This document shows positions 53,240-60,802 of a stretch of 64,000 bases of DNA, piece by piece. The stretch's first letter is position 1, and each line of letters begins with the position of its first letter. A model generated the notes under the pieces. That model ran no database searches. It saw nothing but the letters and a program-made list of their open reading frames with translations, and was not told where the DNA came from. The stretch is from Bog-756 sp963699055 (GTDB lineage: Bacteria > Actinomycetota > Acidimicrobiia > Acidimicrobiales > RAAP-2). The stretch lies in assembly GCA_963699055.1 (NCBI GenBank), contig CAVOTA010000002.1:992001-1056000 (forward strand). The letters are read 5' to 3'. The translations under genes and the position numbers were made by a program.

Positions 53240-54067
53240 TCAGCCGGAACGACGGGGCTCGTCGGGAACCCGGTAGGCGACGGATCCCCGGCCGGCGGCA
53301 GGGACGAGCCGGCTGACCGGGTCGACGCACCGGTCGAGGATCGAGCGGGCCACCCATGCCGTCGAGGCGAACGCCCCCTCGGCGCGCAACGCCCGGAAGC
53401 GGGCGACGGCGGGGAAGTCCTCGTCCGGGGTGGACCGGATGAGCGCCTGCATGTCGGTGTCCACGACACCCGGGGCCACCGCGTACGCCCGCAGGCCGGA
53501 CGCCTGCTCCTCCAGTCCCACCACCTCGGTGAGCATCTCCACCGCCGCCTTCGAGGCACAGTAGGCGGCCCAGCCCCGGTAGGCCGACGTGGCCGCGCCC
53601 GACGACAGGTTGACCAGGGTCCCTTCGCCCGGTCGGCGGCGCACGTGCCGGGCGAAGGCGGCCGTGCCCCAGGCGACACCCAGCACGTTGACGGCCACGT
53701 GCGCCGCCACCGCGGCCGGGTCGGCCTCGGCCAGCGGACCGATCGGGCCGAGCACCCCGGCGTTGTTGACCCACAGGTCGATCCGACCGAAGCGGTCGAC
53801 CACGGCGTCGGCGAAGGCGTCCACCGCGCCGACCTCCGTCACGTCCACGGCGCCGGCCAGCCCGTCGGCCCCGACCGGCACCGCCGGGACGGTCCGTGCA
53901 CACAGCCCGAGGCGGAGGCCCTCACCGGCGAAGTGGTCGGCCAGTCCCGCCCCGATGCCCCGGCTGGCGCCGGTGACCACGGCGACCAGTCCCCGATAGG
54001 GCCCGCCCGGGACCTGCTCCCCCGGGACCTGCCCCGTCCCGTCCCCGGGATCGCGCCCGCCGGCCAC
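53240..54067 (-). CDS. Short-chain dehydrogenase/reductase
   Basis: 275 residues from GTG 54067. A short Gly/Pro-rich leader is followed by VAVVTGASRGIGAG (cofactor loop), NNAGVLG, and SSGAATSAYRGWAAYCASKAA with the catalytic Ser-Tyr-Lys. It belongs to the classical SDR family and reduces or oxidises a keto/hydroxy group with NAD(P). The start lies 4 bases after the PuuC-like stop, so they form one operon and the SDR may act on the same pathway. Exact substrate unknown. Confidence 0.87.
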   Translation of the reverse strand: MAGGRDPGDGTGQVPGEQVPGGPYRGLVAVVTGASRGIGAGLADHFAGEGLRLGLCARTVPAVPVGADGLAGAVDVTEVGAVDAFADAVVDRFGRIDLWVNNAGVLGPIGPLAEADPAAVAAHVAVNVLGVAWGTAAFARHVRRRPGEGTLVNLSSGAATSAYRGWAAYCASKAAVEMLTEVVGLEEQASGLRAYAVAPGVVDTDMQALIRSTPDEDFPAVARFRALRAEGAFASTAWVARSILDRCVDPVSRLVPAAGRGSVAYRVPDEPRRSG

Positions 54068-54071
54068 GTCG

Positions 54072-55460
54072 TCAGTCCACCGTCGACACGAAGACGTTCT
54101 TGACCTCGCTGTACGACGACAGCGCCTCGAGGCCGAGCTCACGTCCGAAGCCCGACTGCTTCATGCCGCCGAAGCTGGTCTGGACGCGCACGGAGCTGTT
54201 GGAGTTGACCGACAGGTTGCCGGCCCGGACGGCGCGGGCCATGCGCAGCGACCGGGCGCCGTCCCGCGTCCAGATGGAGCCCGACAGCCCGTAGGGGGTG
54301 TCGTTGGCCAGGCGCACGGCCTCCTCCTCGTCGTCGAAGGGGATGACGGCCACGATGGGACCGAAGATCTCCTCACGCGCCATCCGCCACTGCGGGTCGG
54401 CCGGCGCCACGACCGTCGGGGGGAACCAGAACCCGGGCCCGTCGGGGACCCCTCCGGCGGTGTGGGCCGGCACCGGTCCACCGGGGGCACCCATGCCCTC
54501 CTCGAGGAAGGAGGCCACCACGCCCCGGTGGGCGGCGGTGACCATGGGGCCCATCTTGGAGTCGGGATCGGTCGGGTCGCCGACCGTCCACGCCAGCACG
54601 GCGTCGGCCAGCAGGTCCAGGAACTCGTCGAGGGCGGGGCGCTGCACCAGGATGCGGCTGCGGGCGCAGCAGTCCTGCCCCCCGTTGGCGAACACGCCCC
54701 CGGGGGCGGCCGCCGCCGCCTTGGCCAGATCGGCGTCGGCGAAGACCACGGAGGCCGACTTGCCGCCGAGTTCCAGGGTGACCCGCTTGATGGTCCCCGA
54801 GGCGCGGGCCATGACCTCGCGGCCCACCTCGGTCGACCCGGTGAAGGCGACCTTGTCCACGTCGGGGTGCTCGGCCAGCCGGGTCCCGACGACCGAGCCC
54901 TTGCCGGTCACGACCTGGAGCACGCCCTCGGGCAGACCGGCCTCGAGGCCGAGCTCGGCCAGGCGCAGGGCGGTCAGCGGGGTGATCTCGGCCGGCTTGA
55001 CCACGATGGTGTTGCCGGTGGCGAGGGCGGGTCCGACCTTCCAGGAGGTGATGGCGACGGGGAAGTTCCACGGCACGATCGCCCCCACCACGCCCAACGG
55101 CTCGTGGAACGTCATGTCGACGCCACCGGCCACGGGCACGGTGGCACCCCGGTGCTTGTCGACCGCGCCGGCGTAGAAGTAGAGGACCTCGGCCACCATG
55201 CCGACCTCGTCACGGCTCTCGGAGATGGGCTTGCCCACGTTGGCCGTCTCGAGCTGCGCCAGTTCCTCGGCGTGCTCCTCCACCTGCGCGGCGAACCGGC
55301 GCATCAGCCGGGCCCGGTCGGCCGGAGCCACCGCCCGCCACACCGGGCCGGCCTCGACGGCGCGGGCCACGGCCTCGTCGGTCGCCTCCACCCCGTGGAC
55401 GGGGACCTCGGCGATGACCTGCTCCGTGGCCGGGTTCACGACCTGGGTTGCTCCACTCAT
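54072..55460 (-). CDS. Aldehyde dehydrogenase, PuuC/betaine-aldehyde-dehydrogenase-like
   Basis: 462 residues. PWNFPVAITSWKVGPALATGN and GSTEVGREVMARA form the NAD site, the base Glu is in LELGGKSAS, and the nucleophile is in GGQDCCARSRI. The FGGMKQSGFGREL tail is also typical. Close relatives oxidise aminoaldehydes such as gamma-glutamyl-gamma-aminobutyraldehyde. Adjacent PuuD- and PuuA-like genes favour that role. AGGAG precedes the ATG. Confidence 0.92.
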   Translation of the reverse strand: MSGATQVVNPATEQVIAEVPVHGVEATDEAVARAVEAGPVWRAVAPADRARLMRRFAAQVEEHAEELAQLETANVGKPISESRDEVGMVAEVLYFYAGAVDKHRGATVPVAGGVDMTFHEPLGVVGAIVPWNFPVAITSWKVGPALATGNTIVVKPAEITPLTALRLAELGLEAGLPEGVLQVVTGKGSVVGTRLAEHPDVDKVAFTGSTEVGREVMARASGTIKRVTLELGGKSASVVFADADLAKAAAAAPGGVFANGGQDCCARSRILVQRPALDEFLDLLADAVLAWTVGDPTDPDSKMGPMVTAAHRGVVASFLEEGMGAPGGPVPAHTAGGVPDGPGFWFPPTVVAPADPQWRMAREEIFGPIVAVIPFDDEEEAVRLANDTPYGLSGSIWTRDGARSLRMARAVRAGNLSVNSNSSVRVQTSFGGMKQSGFGRELGLEALSSYSEVKNVFVSTVD

Positions 55461-55573
55461 TGCTGCTCCTCGCTGGTTCTGCGCCGGGATCGGACGCTTC
55501 GTCGGTTGGCGGACGTCGGGCGGTGTGACGGTGTGCCGGTGTGGATCCGACGGGGGACCCGGCGGTCCGGGAC

Positions 55574-55616
55574 GGTCGTGGTCCGGCGCCGCGGGATCCG
55601 CGGCGGCGGCACGACC
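55574..55616 (-). terminator. Long hairpin between the PuuD-like and PuuC-like genes
   Basis: Outer arms GGTCGTG (55574-55580) and CACGACC (55610-55616) enclose a perfect inner stem CGCCGCGG/CCGCGGCG (55587-55594, 55598-55605) with a 3-base loop. It starts 12 bases after the PuuD stop. Terminator or attenuator. Confidence 0.6.
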
Positions 55617-55628
55617 GAGGCCCCCGGT

Positions 55629-56411
55629 CTAGCGGGGGGCGTCCCCCGACGTGACGGGGTCGGCACCCGACCGGGAGCGGGCCGCCTCCACCAACCCCTC
55701 GAACAGCCGGAGGTCCCCGCTCTCCTCGGGATGCCACTGGACCCCCACGGCGAACGACCGGCCCAGGACCTCGACGGCCTCGACGACGCCGTCGTCGCTG
55801 CGCGCCGACACCAGGAGCGACTCGCCCAGGGCGTCGACGGCCTGGTGGTGGCTGCACAGCACGTCGGCCCGGTCACCGAGGAGCCGGTGGACGTGGGTCC
55901 CGGGCTCGCACACCACCGACACCTCGCCGAAGGCGCCGGCCGCCGGCTGGTGGCGGGTGGAGCCGAGGAGGTCGGGCAGCTGCTGGACGAGGGTCCCGCC
56001 GAACAGCACGTTCAGGATCTGGTGGCCGCGGCAGACGCAGAGGACCGGGAGGTCGCGCTCGACGGCTGCGTCCACCAGCTGGAGCTCGAGCTCGTCCCGC
56101 CGTTCGTTGACCCCGCCGTTGCGGCCGTCGGGGTCCTCACCGTACCGGGCGGCGTCCACGTCGCCACCGCCGATGACCAGCAGGCCGTCGACGGCGTCGA
56201 GCACCGGGCCCACCGCGGACGCGGTCAGTGCGGCCGGGTCCGCCTCGTCGGCCCCGACCGGCGGCACCAGCACGGGCCAGCCCCCGGCGCCGACCACCAC
56301 GTCGAGGTACCCGCCGGGGACCACGGCGGCGTCCCGGTCCCACGACCACCACCGGGTGTCCTGGCGGTACGTCGTCACGGCGATGAGCGGCCGGCGAGCA
56401 GGTCTAGACAT
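55629..56411 (-). CDS. Gamma-glutamyl-gamma-aminobutyrate hydrolase, PuuD-like (class I glutamine amidotransferase)
   Basis: 260 residues. The peptidase C26 type: VIGGGDVDAARYGEDP, then the nucleophile Cys in CVCRGHQILNV, and the His-Glu pair in QWHPEE. PuuD cleaves gamma-glutamyl-GABA to glutamate and GABA in polyamine breakdown. It is divergent from the PuuA-like glutamine synthetase, sharing a 98-base promoter region, and upstream of the PuuC-like aldehyde dehydrogenase on the same strand. ATG 56411 lies 6 bases after a GATACT box. Confidence 0.9.
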   Translation of the reverse strand: MSRPARRPLIAVTTYRQDTRWWSWDRDAAVVPGGYLDVVVGAGGWPVLVPPVGADEADPAALTASAVGPVLDAVDGLLVIGGGDVDAARYGEDPDGRNGGVNERRDELELQLVDAAVERDLPVLCVCRGHQILNVLFGGTLVQQLPDLLGSTRHQPAAGAFGEVSVVCEPGTHVHRLLGDRADVLCSHHQAVDALGESLLVSARSDDGVVEAVEVLGRSFAVGVQWHPEESGDLRLFEGLVEAARSRSGADPVTSGDAPR

Positions 56412-56417
56412 CAGCCG

Positions 56418-56423
56418 AGTATC
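56418..56423 (-). promoter_or_regulatory. Candidate -10 box for the PuuD-like gene
   Basis: Minus-strand GATACT ends 6 bases before ATG 56411. Confidence 0.4.
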
Positions 56424-56474
56424 CCATCTGCGGACCGGCCCCCGCACCGACCCGGCCGCCGGAGGTGGCGGTGG

Positions 56475-56503
56475 TGGACGACCGGCCCCGATTGGGCCAG
56501 AGT
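56475..56503 (+). promoter_or_regulatory. Promoter of the PuuA/GlnA3-like gene, deciding its start
   Basis: TGGACG (56475-56480, 5 of 6 to TTGACG), a 17-base spacer and CAGAGT (56498-56503) put transcription start at 56510, the A of the ATG. This leaderless start is preferred over the upstream GTG at 56465. Confidence 0.55.
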
Positions 56504-56509
56504 GCAGGG

Positions 56510-57877
56510 ATGCTCACCCTCGAGACCCTGCCCCACCAGATCCGCTCCGGCGAGGTCCACACCGTCGTCGTGGCCTTCCCGGACCTCCAGGGGCGGCCCG
56601 TCGGCAAGCGGGTCACGGGCTCCTTCTTCCTGGAGCACGTGGCCGACCACGGCATCGAGGCGTGCGACTACCTGCTGGCGTGCGACGTCGACATGGACCC
56701 CCTGCCCGGGTACGAGTTCGCCAACTGGGAGACCGGCTACGGCGACCTCAACGCCGTCATCGACCCGCACACCGTCCGGCCCCTGCCCTGGCTCCCCGGG
56801 TCGGTGCTGGTGCTGTGCGACCTGTTGACCATGGACGGCGAGCCCGTCGAGGTGTCGCCCCGCCGGATCCTGCGCCGACAGATCGAGCGGGCCGCCGAGC
56901 GGGGCCTCGTGGTCAAGTGCGCCACCGAGCTCGAGTTCTACCTGTTCCTCGACTCGTTCGCCGAGGCGGGGGCCAAGCGCTGGCGGGATCTCGCCCCCCA
57001 CGCCACGTCGATCGAGGACTACCAGCTGCTCCAGACCTCGCGCGAGGAGTACATCATCGCCCGCATCCGGAACGAGATGACCGAGGCGGGCATCCCGATC
57101 GAGTTCTCCAAGGGCGAGGCGGGCATCGGCCAGCACGAGATCAACATCACCTACGGCACCGCCCTCGAGGTCGCCGACCGCCACCTGGTGTTCAAGAACG
57201 GGGTGAAGGAGATCGCCGGCGAGTACGGGCGGGCCGCCACCTTCATGGCCAAGTGGTCCATGGACACGGCCGGGTCGTCGTGCCACATCCACACCAGCCT
57301 GTGGGACGCGTCGACCGACGCACCGCTGATGGCCCCCGCCCCCGGCGAGGACTCGGCCTCGGGGTTCTCGGCGGTGGGCGCCCAGTGGGTGGCCGGTCAG
57401 ATCCACGCCGCCGACCAGCTGGCGTGGTGCTTCGCCCCCTACGTCAACTCCTACCGCCGCTACGTGCCGGACTCGTGGGCACCCACCGCCGTCGTGTGGG
57501 GTGAGGACAACCGGACGTGCGGCTTCCGGGCCGTGGGCCACGGGGCCGGGCGGCGGGTCGAGAGCCGGATACCGGGGGCGGACGTGAACCCCTACATCGC
57601 CCTGGCCGCGGCCATCGCCGGCGGACTGTGGGGGATCGAGCACGGCGTGGAACTCGCCCCGGCCTTCACCGGCAACGCCTACCACGCCCCCGAGGTGCCC
57701 CGGATCCCCACCACGCTGCCCGAGGCCATCGCCAGTCTGGAGTCGAGCGAGGTGGCGGCCGAGGCCTTCGGGCCCGTGGTGCACCAGCACCTGGTCAACA
57801 CGGCCCGCCAGGAGTGGGCCAAGGCCAACTCGGTCGTCACCGACTGGGAGCTGGCCCGCAACTTCGAGCGGATCTAG
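56510..57877 (+). CDS. Glutamine synthetase-like gamma-glutamylpolyamine ligase (PuuA/GlnA3 type)
   Basis: 455 residues. The glutamine-synthetase catalytic motifs are present: ATELEFYLF and GEAGIGQHEIN for metal ions, SSCHIHTSLW for ATP and glutamate, NSYRRY for ATP, and ESRIPGADVNPY. The adenylylation loop of GlnA1-type enzymes is not evident. In Streptomyces, GlnA3 of this type attaches glutamate to polyamines, and E. coli PuuA does the same. The neighbouring PuuD- and PuuC-like genes support that function. True glutamine synthesis is less likely. Confidence 0.9.
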   Translation: MLTLETLPHQIRSGEVHTVVVAFPDLQGRPVGKRVTGSFFLEHVADHGIEACDYLLACDVDMDPLPGYEFANWETGYGDLNAVIDPHTVRPLPWLPGSVLVLCDLLTMDGEPVEVSPRRILRRQIERAAERGLVVKCATELEFYLFLDSFAEAGAKRWRDLAPHATSIEDYQLLQTSREEYIIARIRNEMTEAGIPIEFSKGEAGIGQHEINITYGTALEVADRHLVFKNGVKEIAGEYGRAATFMAKWSMDTAGSSCHIHTSLWDASTDAPLMAPAPGEDSASGFSAVGAQWVAGQIHAADQLAWCFAPYVNSYRRYVPDSWAPTAVVWGEDNRTCGFRAVGHGAGRRVESRIPGADVNPYIALAAAIAGGLWGIEHGVELAPAFTGNAYHAPEVPRIPTTLPEAIASLESSEVAAEAFGPVVHQHLVNTARQEWAKANSVVTDWELARNFERI

Positions 57878-57917
57878 GCGACCGGCCGGCGGACCGCCGT
57901 CCGCTGCGACCGCATCC

Positions 57918-57946
57918 TTGACGGGTCGCACGCCCGCTGGCACCAT
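57918..57946 (+). promoter_or_regulatory. Promoter of the leu leader
   Basis: TTGACG (57918-57923), a 17-base spacer and CACCAT (57941-57946). The -35 is excellent, the -10 weak. Transcription would begin near 57953, just before the leader-peptide ATG. Confidence 0.5.
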
Positions 57947-57955
57947 GGGGGGAGC

Positions 57956-57991
57956 ATGACGTTCACGACCACGGACCTCCTCCTTACCTGA
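57956..57991 (+). CDS. leuL: leuA leader peptide, 11 residues
   Basis: ATG to TGA encodes MTFTTTDLLLT, with three consecutive Leu codons (CTC CTC CTT, 57977-57985). GGGGGGAG precedes the ATG. A stalled ribosome at these codons under low leucyl-tRNA would report leucine starvation. It is followed by a small hairpin and an intrinsic terminator before leuA, the layout of a transcription attenuator. Too short for routine gene finding. Confidence 0.85.
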   Translation: MTFTTTDLLLT

Positions 57992-57992
57992 C

Positions 57993-58016
57993 GGCGAACG
58001 CCACATCGCGTTCGCC
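57993..58016 (+). promoter_or_regulatory. Middle hairpin of the leu attenuator
   Basis: GGCGAACG (57993-58000) and CGTTCGCC (58009-58016) pair perfectly around an 8-base loop, directly after the leader-peptide stop. It may be a pause hairpin. I do not see an unambiguous antiterminator. Confidence 0.6.
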
Positions 58017-58019
58017 CGC

Positions 58020-58051
58020 AACCTCCTGTGCCTCCGGCCAGGAGGTTTTTT
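58020..58051 (+). terminator. Intrinsic terminator of the leu attenuator
   Basis: AACCTCCTG (58020-58028) pairs with CAGGAGGTT (58039-58047), with an inner GCC/GGC extension, and ends in six T residues (58046-58051). It is the only clear T-run terminator found in the window. The ACCTCCT of the left arm also occurs within the Leu codons (57975-57981). Confidence 0.88.
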
Positions 58052-58154
58052 GTTGGCCGCACGCGGTACCGGCATCGCCGTCACGGACGAGACCCGGCCG
58101 TCGGACACACCCCACCGCCACCACGAGACACCCGCAGCGACAAGGGAGCACCCG

Positions 58155-59888
58155 ATGAGCGCACACGAGCACACCACCACCGACGGCACCACGGCGCGAC
58201 GCCTGGCCATGCCGTGCGACGTGTCCCCGATGCCCTTCCACCTCTACCGGCCCTACGTCCCCCTGGTGCTCACCGACCGCACCTGGCCGGACCGGCAGAC
58301 CACGGTGGCGCCCCAGTGGGCGAGCGTCGACCTGCGCGACGGCAACCAGGCGCTGGTCGACCCGATGGACTCCGAGCGCAAGCTGCGCCTGTTCACGACG
58401 CTGGTCGACATCGGCTTCAAGGAGATCGAGGTCGGATTCCCGTCGGCCTCCCAGACCGACTACGACTTCCAGCGCGAGATCATCGAGGGCGGACTCATCC
58501 CCGACGACGTGACCATCCAGGTCCTCGTCCAGTGCCGCGAGGAGCTGATCGAGCGGACCTTCGAGTCCCTCCGCGGCGCCAAGCGGGCGATCGTCCACTT
58601 CTACAACTCCACCTCCACCCTCCAGCGCCGGGTGGTCTTCGGCCTGGACCGCCAGGGGATCGTCGACATCGCCGTCAACGCGGCGCGGCTGTGCAAGAAG
58701 TTCGAGTCGACCCTGCCCGACACCGAGATCCGCTACGAGTACTCACCGGAGAGCTTCACCGGGACCGAGCCCGAGTTCGCCGTCGAGATCTGCGAGGCGG
58801 TGATGGGCGTGCTCGAGCCCACGCCCGAGCGCCCGGTCATCATCAACCTGCCCAACACGGTCGAGATGTACGGACCGCACGTCTACGCGGACGTGATCGA
58901 GTGGTTCGGCCGCACGATCCGCCACCGCGACTCGATCGTCCTGAGCCTCCACCCCCACAACGACCGGGGCACCGCCGTGGCCGCGGCCGAGCTGGCCGTG
59001 CTGGCCGGCGCCGACCGGGTGGAGGGCACCCTGTTCGGCAACGGCGAACGGACCGGCAACGTCGACATCGTGACCCTGGCCATGAACCTCTTCTCCCAGG
59101 GCGTGGACCCGGCCCTCGACTTCGGCGACATCGACCGGGTGCGCCGGGTGGCCGAGTTCGCCACCCGCATGCCGGTCCACCCGCGCCACCCCTACGCCGG
59201 CGACCTCGTCTACACGGCCTTCAGCGGGTCCCACCAGGACGCCATCAAGAAGGGCTTCGAGGCGATCGGCGAGGAGTACGACCACTGGGAGGTCCCCTAC
59301 CTCCCCATCGACCCCGGGCACACCGGGCGGACCTACGAGGCGATCATCCAGGTCAACAGCCAGTCCGGCAAGGGCGGCGTGGCCTACGTGATGGACCACG
59401 AGCACGGACTCGACCTCCCCCGCCGGCTCCAGGTGGAGTTCTCCAAGGAGGTCCAGGCCGTCACCGAGGACTCGGGCACGGTGATCCGGCCCGGGGAGAT
59501 GTGGGACGTGTTCTCGCGCACGTACCTGCCCGACGACGCCGGCGTACGCCTCCTCGGCAGCGAGATGACGACCGGCGGCGGCCGCACCACGGTCACGGTG
59601 CAGCTCCTGGTCGACGGCGAGCCCCGTACCGTGATGGGCGAGGGGAACGGTCCCATCGACGCGCTGGTGGGCGCCCTCCGGGCCGACCTCGGGGTCGCCT
59701 TCGAGGTCAAGGACTACAGCGAGCACGCCCTCACCTCGGGCAGCGGTGCGTCGGCCGTCGCCTACGTCGAGGCGGAGGGCACCGACGGGACCACCTGGTG
59801 GGGTGTCGGCATGGACTCGAGCATCCTGGACGCCTCCCTCGCCGCGGTCGTCAGCGCGGCCAACCGGGCCCGCGAACGCTCCGCCTGA
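58155..59888 (+). CDS. leuA: 2-isopropylmalate synthase
   Basis: 577 residues from ATG 58155, with GGGAG upstream; the frame is open to 58050, but that would run into the terminator. The TIM-barrel active site has SVDLRDGNQAL and HPHNDRGTAVAAAE (metal His), with NGERTGNVD for the substrate. A C-terminal allosteric domain of about 140 residues senses leucine. It condenses acetyl-CoA with 2-oxoisovalerate, the first step of leucine synthesis. The length and sequence fit the actinobacterial LeuA class. Control is by attenuation and probably feedback inhibition. No leuBCD genes are adjacent. Confidence 0.96.
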   Translation: MSAHEHTTTDGTTARRLAMPCDVSPMPFHLYRPYVPLVLTDRTWPDRQTTVAPQWASVDLRDGNQALVDPMDSERKLRLFTTLVDIGFKEIEVGFPSASQTDYDFQREIIEGGLIPDDVTIQVLVQCREELIERTFESLRGAKRAIVHFYNSTSTLQRRVVFGLDRQGIVDIAVNAARLCKKFESTLPDTEIRYEYSPESFTGTEPEFAVEICEAVMGVLEPTPERPVIINLPNTVEMYGPHVYADVIEWFGRTIRHRDSIVLSLHPHNDRGTAVAAAELAVLAGADRVEGTLFGNGERTGNVDIVTLAMNLFSQGVDPALDFGDIDRVRRVAEFATRMPVHPRHPYAGDLVYTAFSGSHQDAIKKGFEAIGEEYDHWEVPYLPIDPGHTGRTYEAIIQVNSQSGKGGVAYVMDHEHGLDLPRRLQVEFSKEVQAVTEDSGTVIRPGEMWDVFSRTYLPDDAGVRLLGSEMTTGGGRTTVTVQLLVDGEPRTVMGEGNGPIDALVGALRADLGVAFEVKDYSEHALTSGSGASAVAYVEAEGTDGTTWWGVGMDSSILDASLAAVVSAANRARERSA

Positions 59889-59970
59889 CGGCCGGGGCCA
59901 GCCGGCACCCGTGGCCCGCGGCGCGGCGCACGGGGTACGATCGTCCTTCTTCTCACCCCCACCGTGGGGC

Positions 59971-60771
59971 GTGACCGTGACGTCGGACGGGGGGTGGCAG
60001 GTGTCGGGACGGTCCACTGACCCACTGGCGCGCCTGGTGGCGGCGTGGCGCGGGTACGGCACCCATGACGCCATCGCCCGACGGGACGAGGTCGTCCGCC
60101 GCCACCTGGCCGAGCTGCCCGCCGACGCCCTCGTCGTCAACATCGGCTGCGCCAAGGTGCGCCGGTTCGAACACGACGGGCCCGCCCGCTACCTGGCCAC
60201 CGACCTGCGGGTCCTCGACTCGGTCGACTTCTCGGCCGACGCCACCCGGCTCCCGTTGGCCGACGACTCGGTGGACACCGTCATCACCCTCGAGATGCTG
60301 GAGCACGTCCCCGAGCCGGCCGCCGTGGTGGCCGAGTTGGCCCGGGTGCTCAAGCCGGGGGGGACCGTGTTCCTGTCCGTGCCCTCGGCGGTGCCGCGCC
60401 ACGACCACCACGACTTCTGGCGGTTCACCGCCCAGGGACTCGAGCAGCTGTGCGGGCCCTGGTTCGACGACGGCGAGGTCCGGGTGTTCGGGGGGACCTT
60501 CGAGACGCTCGGCTACCTGGCGGCGTACTACGTCTCCCTCCTGCTCCACGTGCTGCGGTTCCCCGGCCGCACCTTCCGGCAGTTCTTCCCCACCGTCGGG
60601 CACGCCATCGACCGCCGGGCCGGGTGGACGACCTCGACGTCGGCGCTCCACACCCTCGCCTTCGACCTGTTGTTCGTGGCCCGGGGCCGCAGCGGGCGAC
60701 CCGAACCGCGGTCCGCCGTGGTCGACGCCGGACCGGTGGACGACGTGGAGGAGTGGGCACCCGCCCCCTGA
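59971..60771 (+). CDS. Class I SAM-dependent methyltransferase
   Basis: 266 residues from GTG 59971 (GTG 60001 is an alternative). The SAM pocket includes VVNIGCAKVRRF in place of the usual GxGxG, YLATDLR, then DSVDTVITLEMLEHVPEPAAVVAELARVLKPGG as the classic Methyltransf_11 core (the segment lies about 95-127). The C-terminal 90 residues are hydrophobic in places and may touch the membrane. Substrate unknown; a lipid or sugar is possible. It is alone and convergent with the sugar kinase. Confidence 0.85.
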   Translation: MTVTSDGGWQVSGRSTDPLARLVAAWRGYGTHDAIARRDEVVRRHLAELPADALVVNIGCAKVRRFEHDGPARYLATDLRVLDSVDFSADATRLPLADDSVDTVITLEMLEHVPEPAAVVAELARVLKPGGTVFLSVPSAVPRHDHHDFWRFTAQGLEQLCGPWFDDGEVRVFGGTFETLGYLAAYYVSLLLHVLRFPGRTFRQFFPTVGHAIDRRAGWTTSTSALHTLAFDLLFVARGRSGRPEPRSAVVDAGPVDDVEEWAPAP

Positions 60772-60802
60772 CACCCCTCGACGCCCGCGGCCGCCGAGGC
60801 CG

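Noticed and set aside
60776..60799. CCTCG/CGAGG hairpin between the methyltransferase and sugar kinase stops
   Set aside because: Only five outer pairs with a large loop; too weak to call a terminator.
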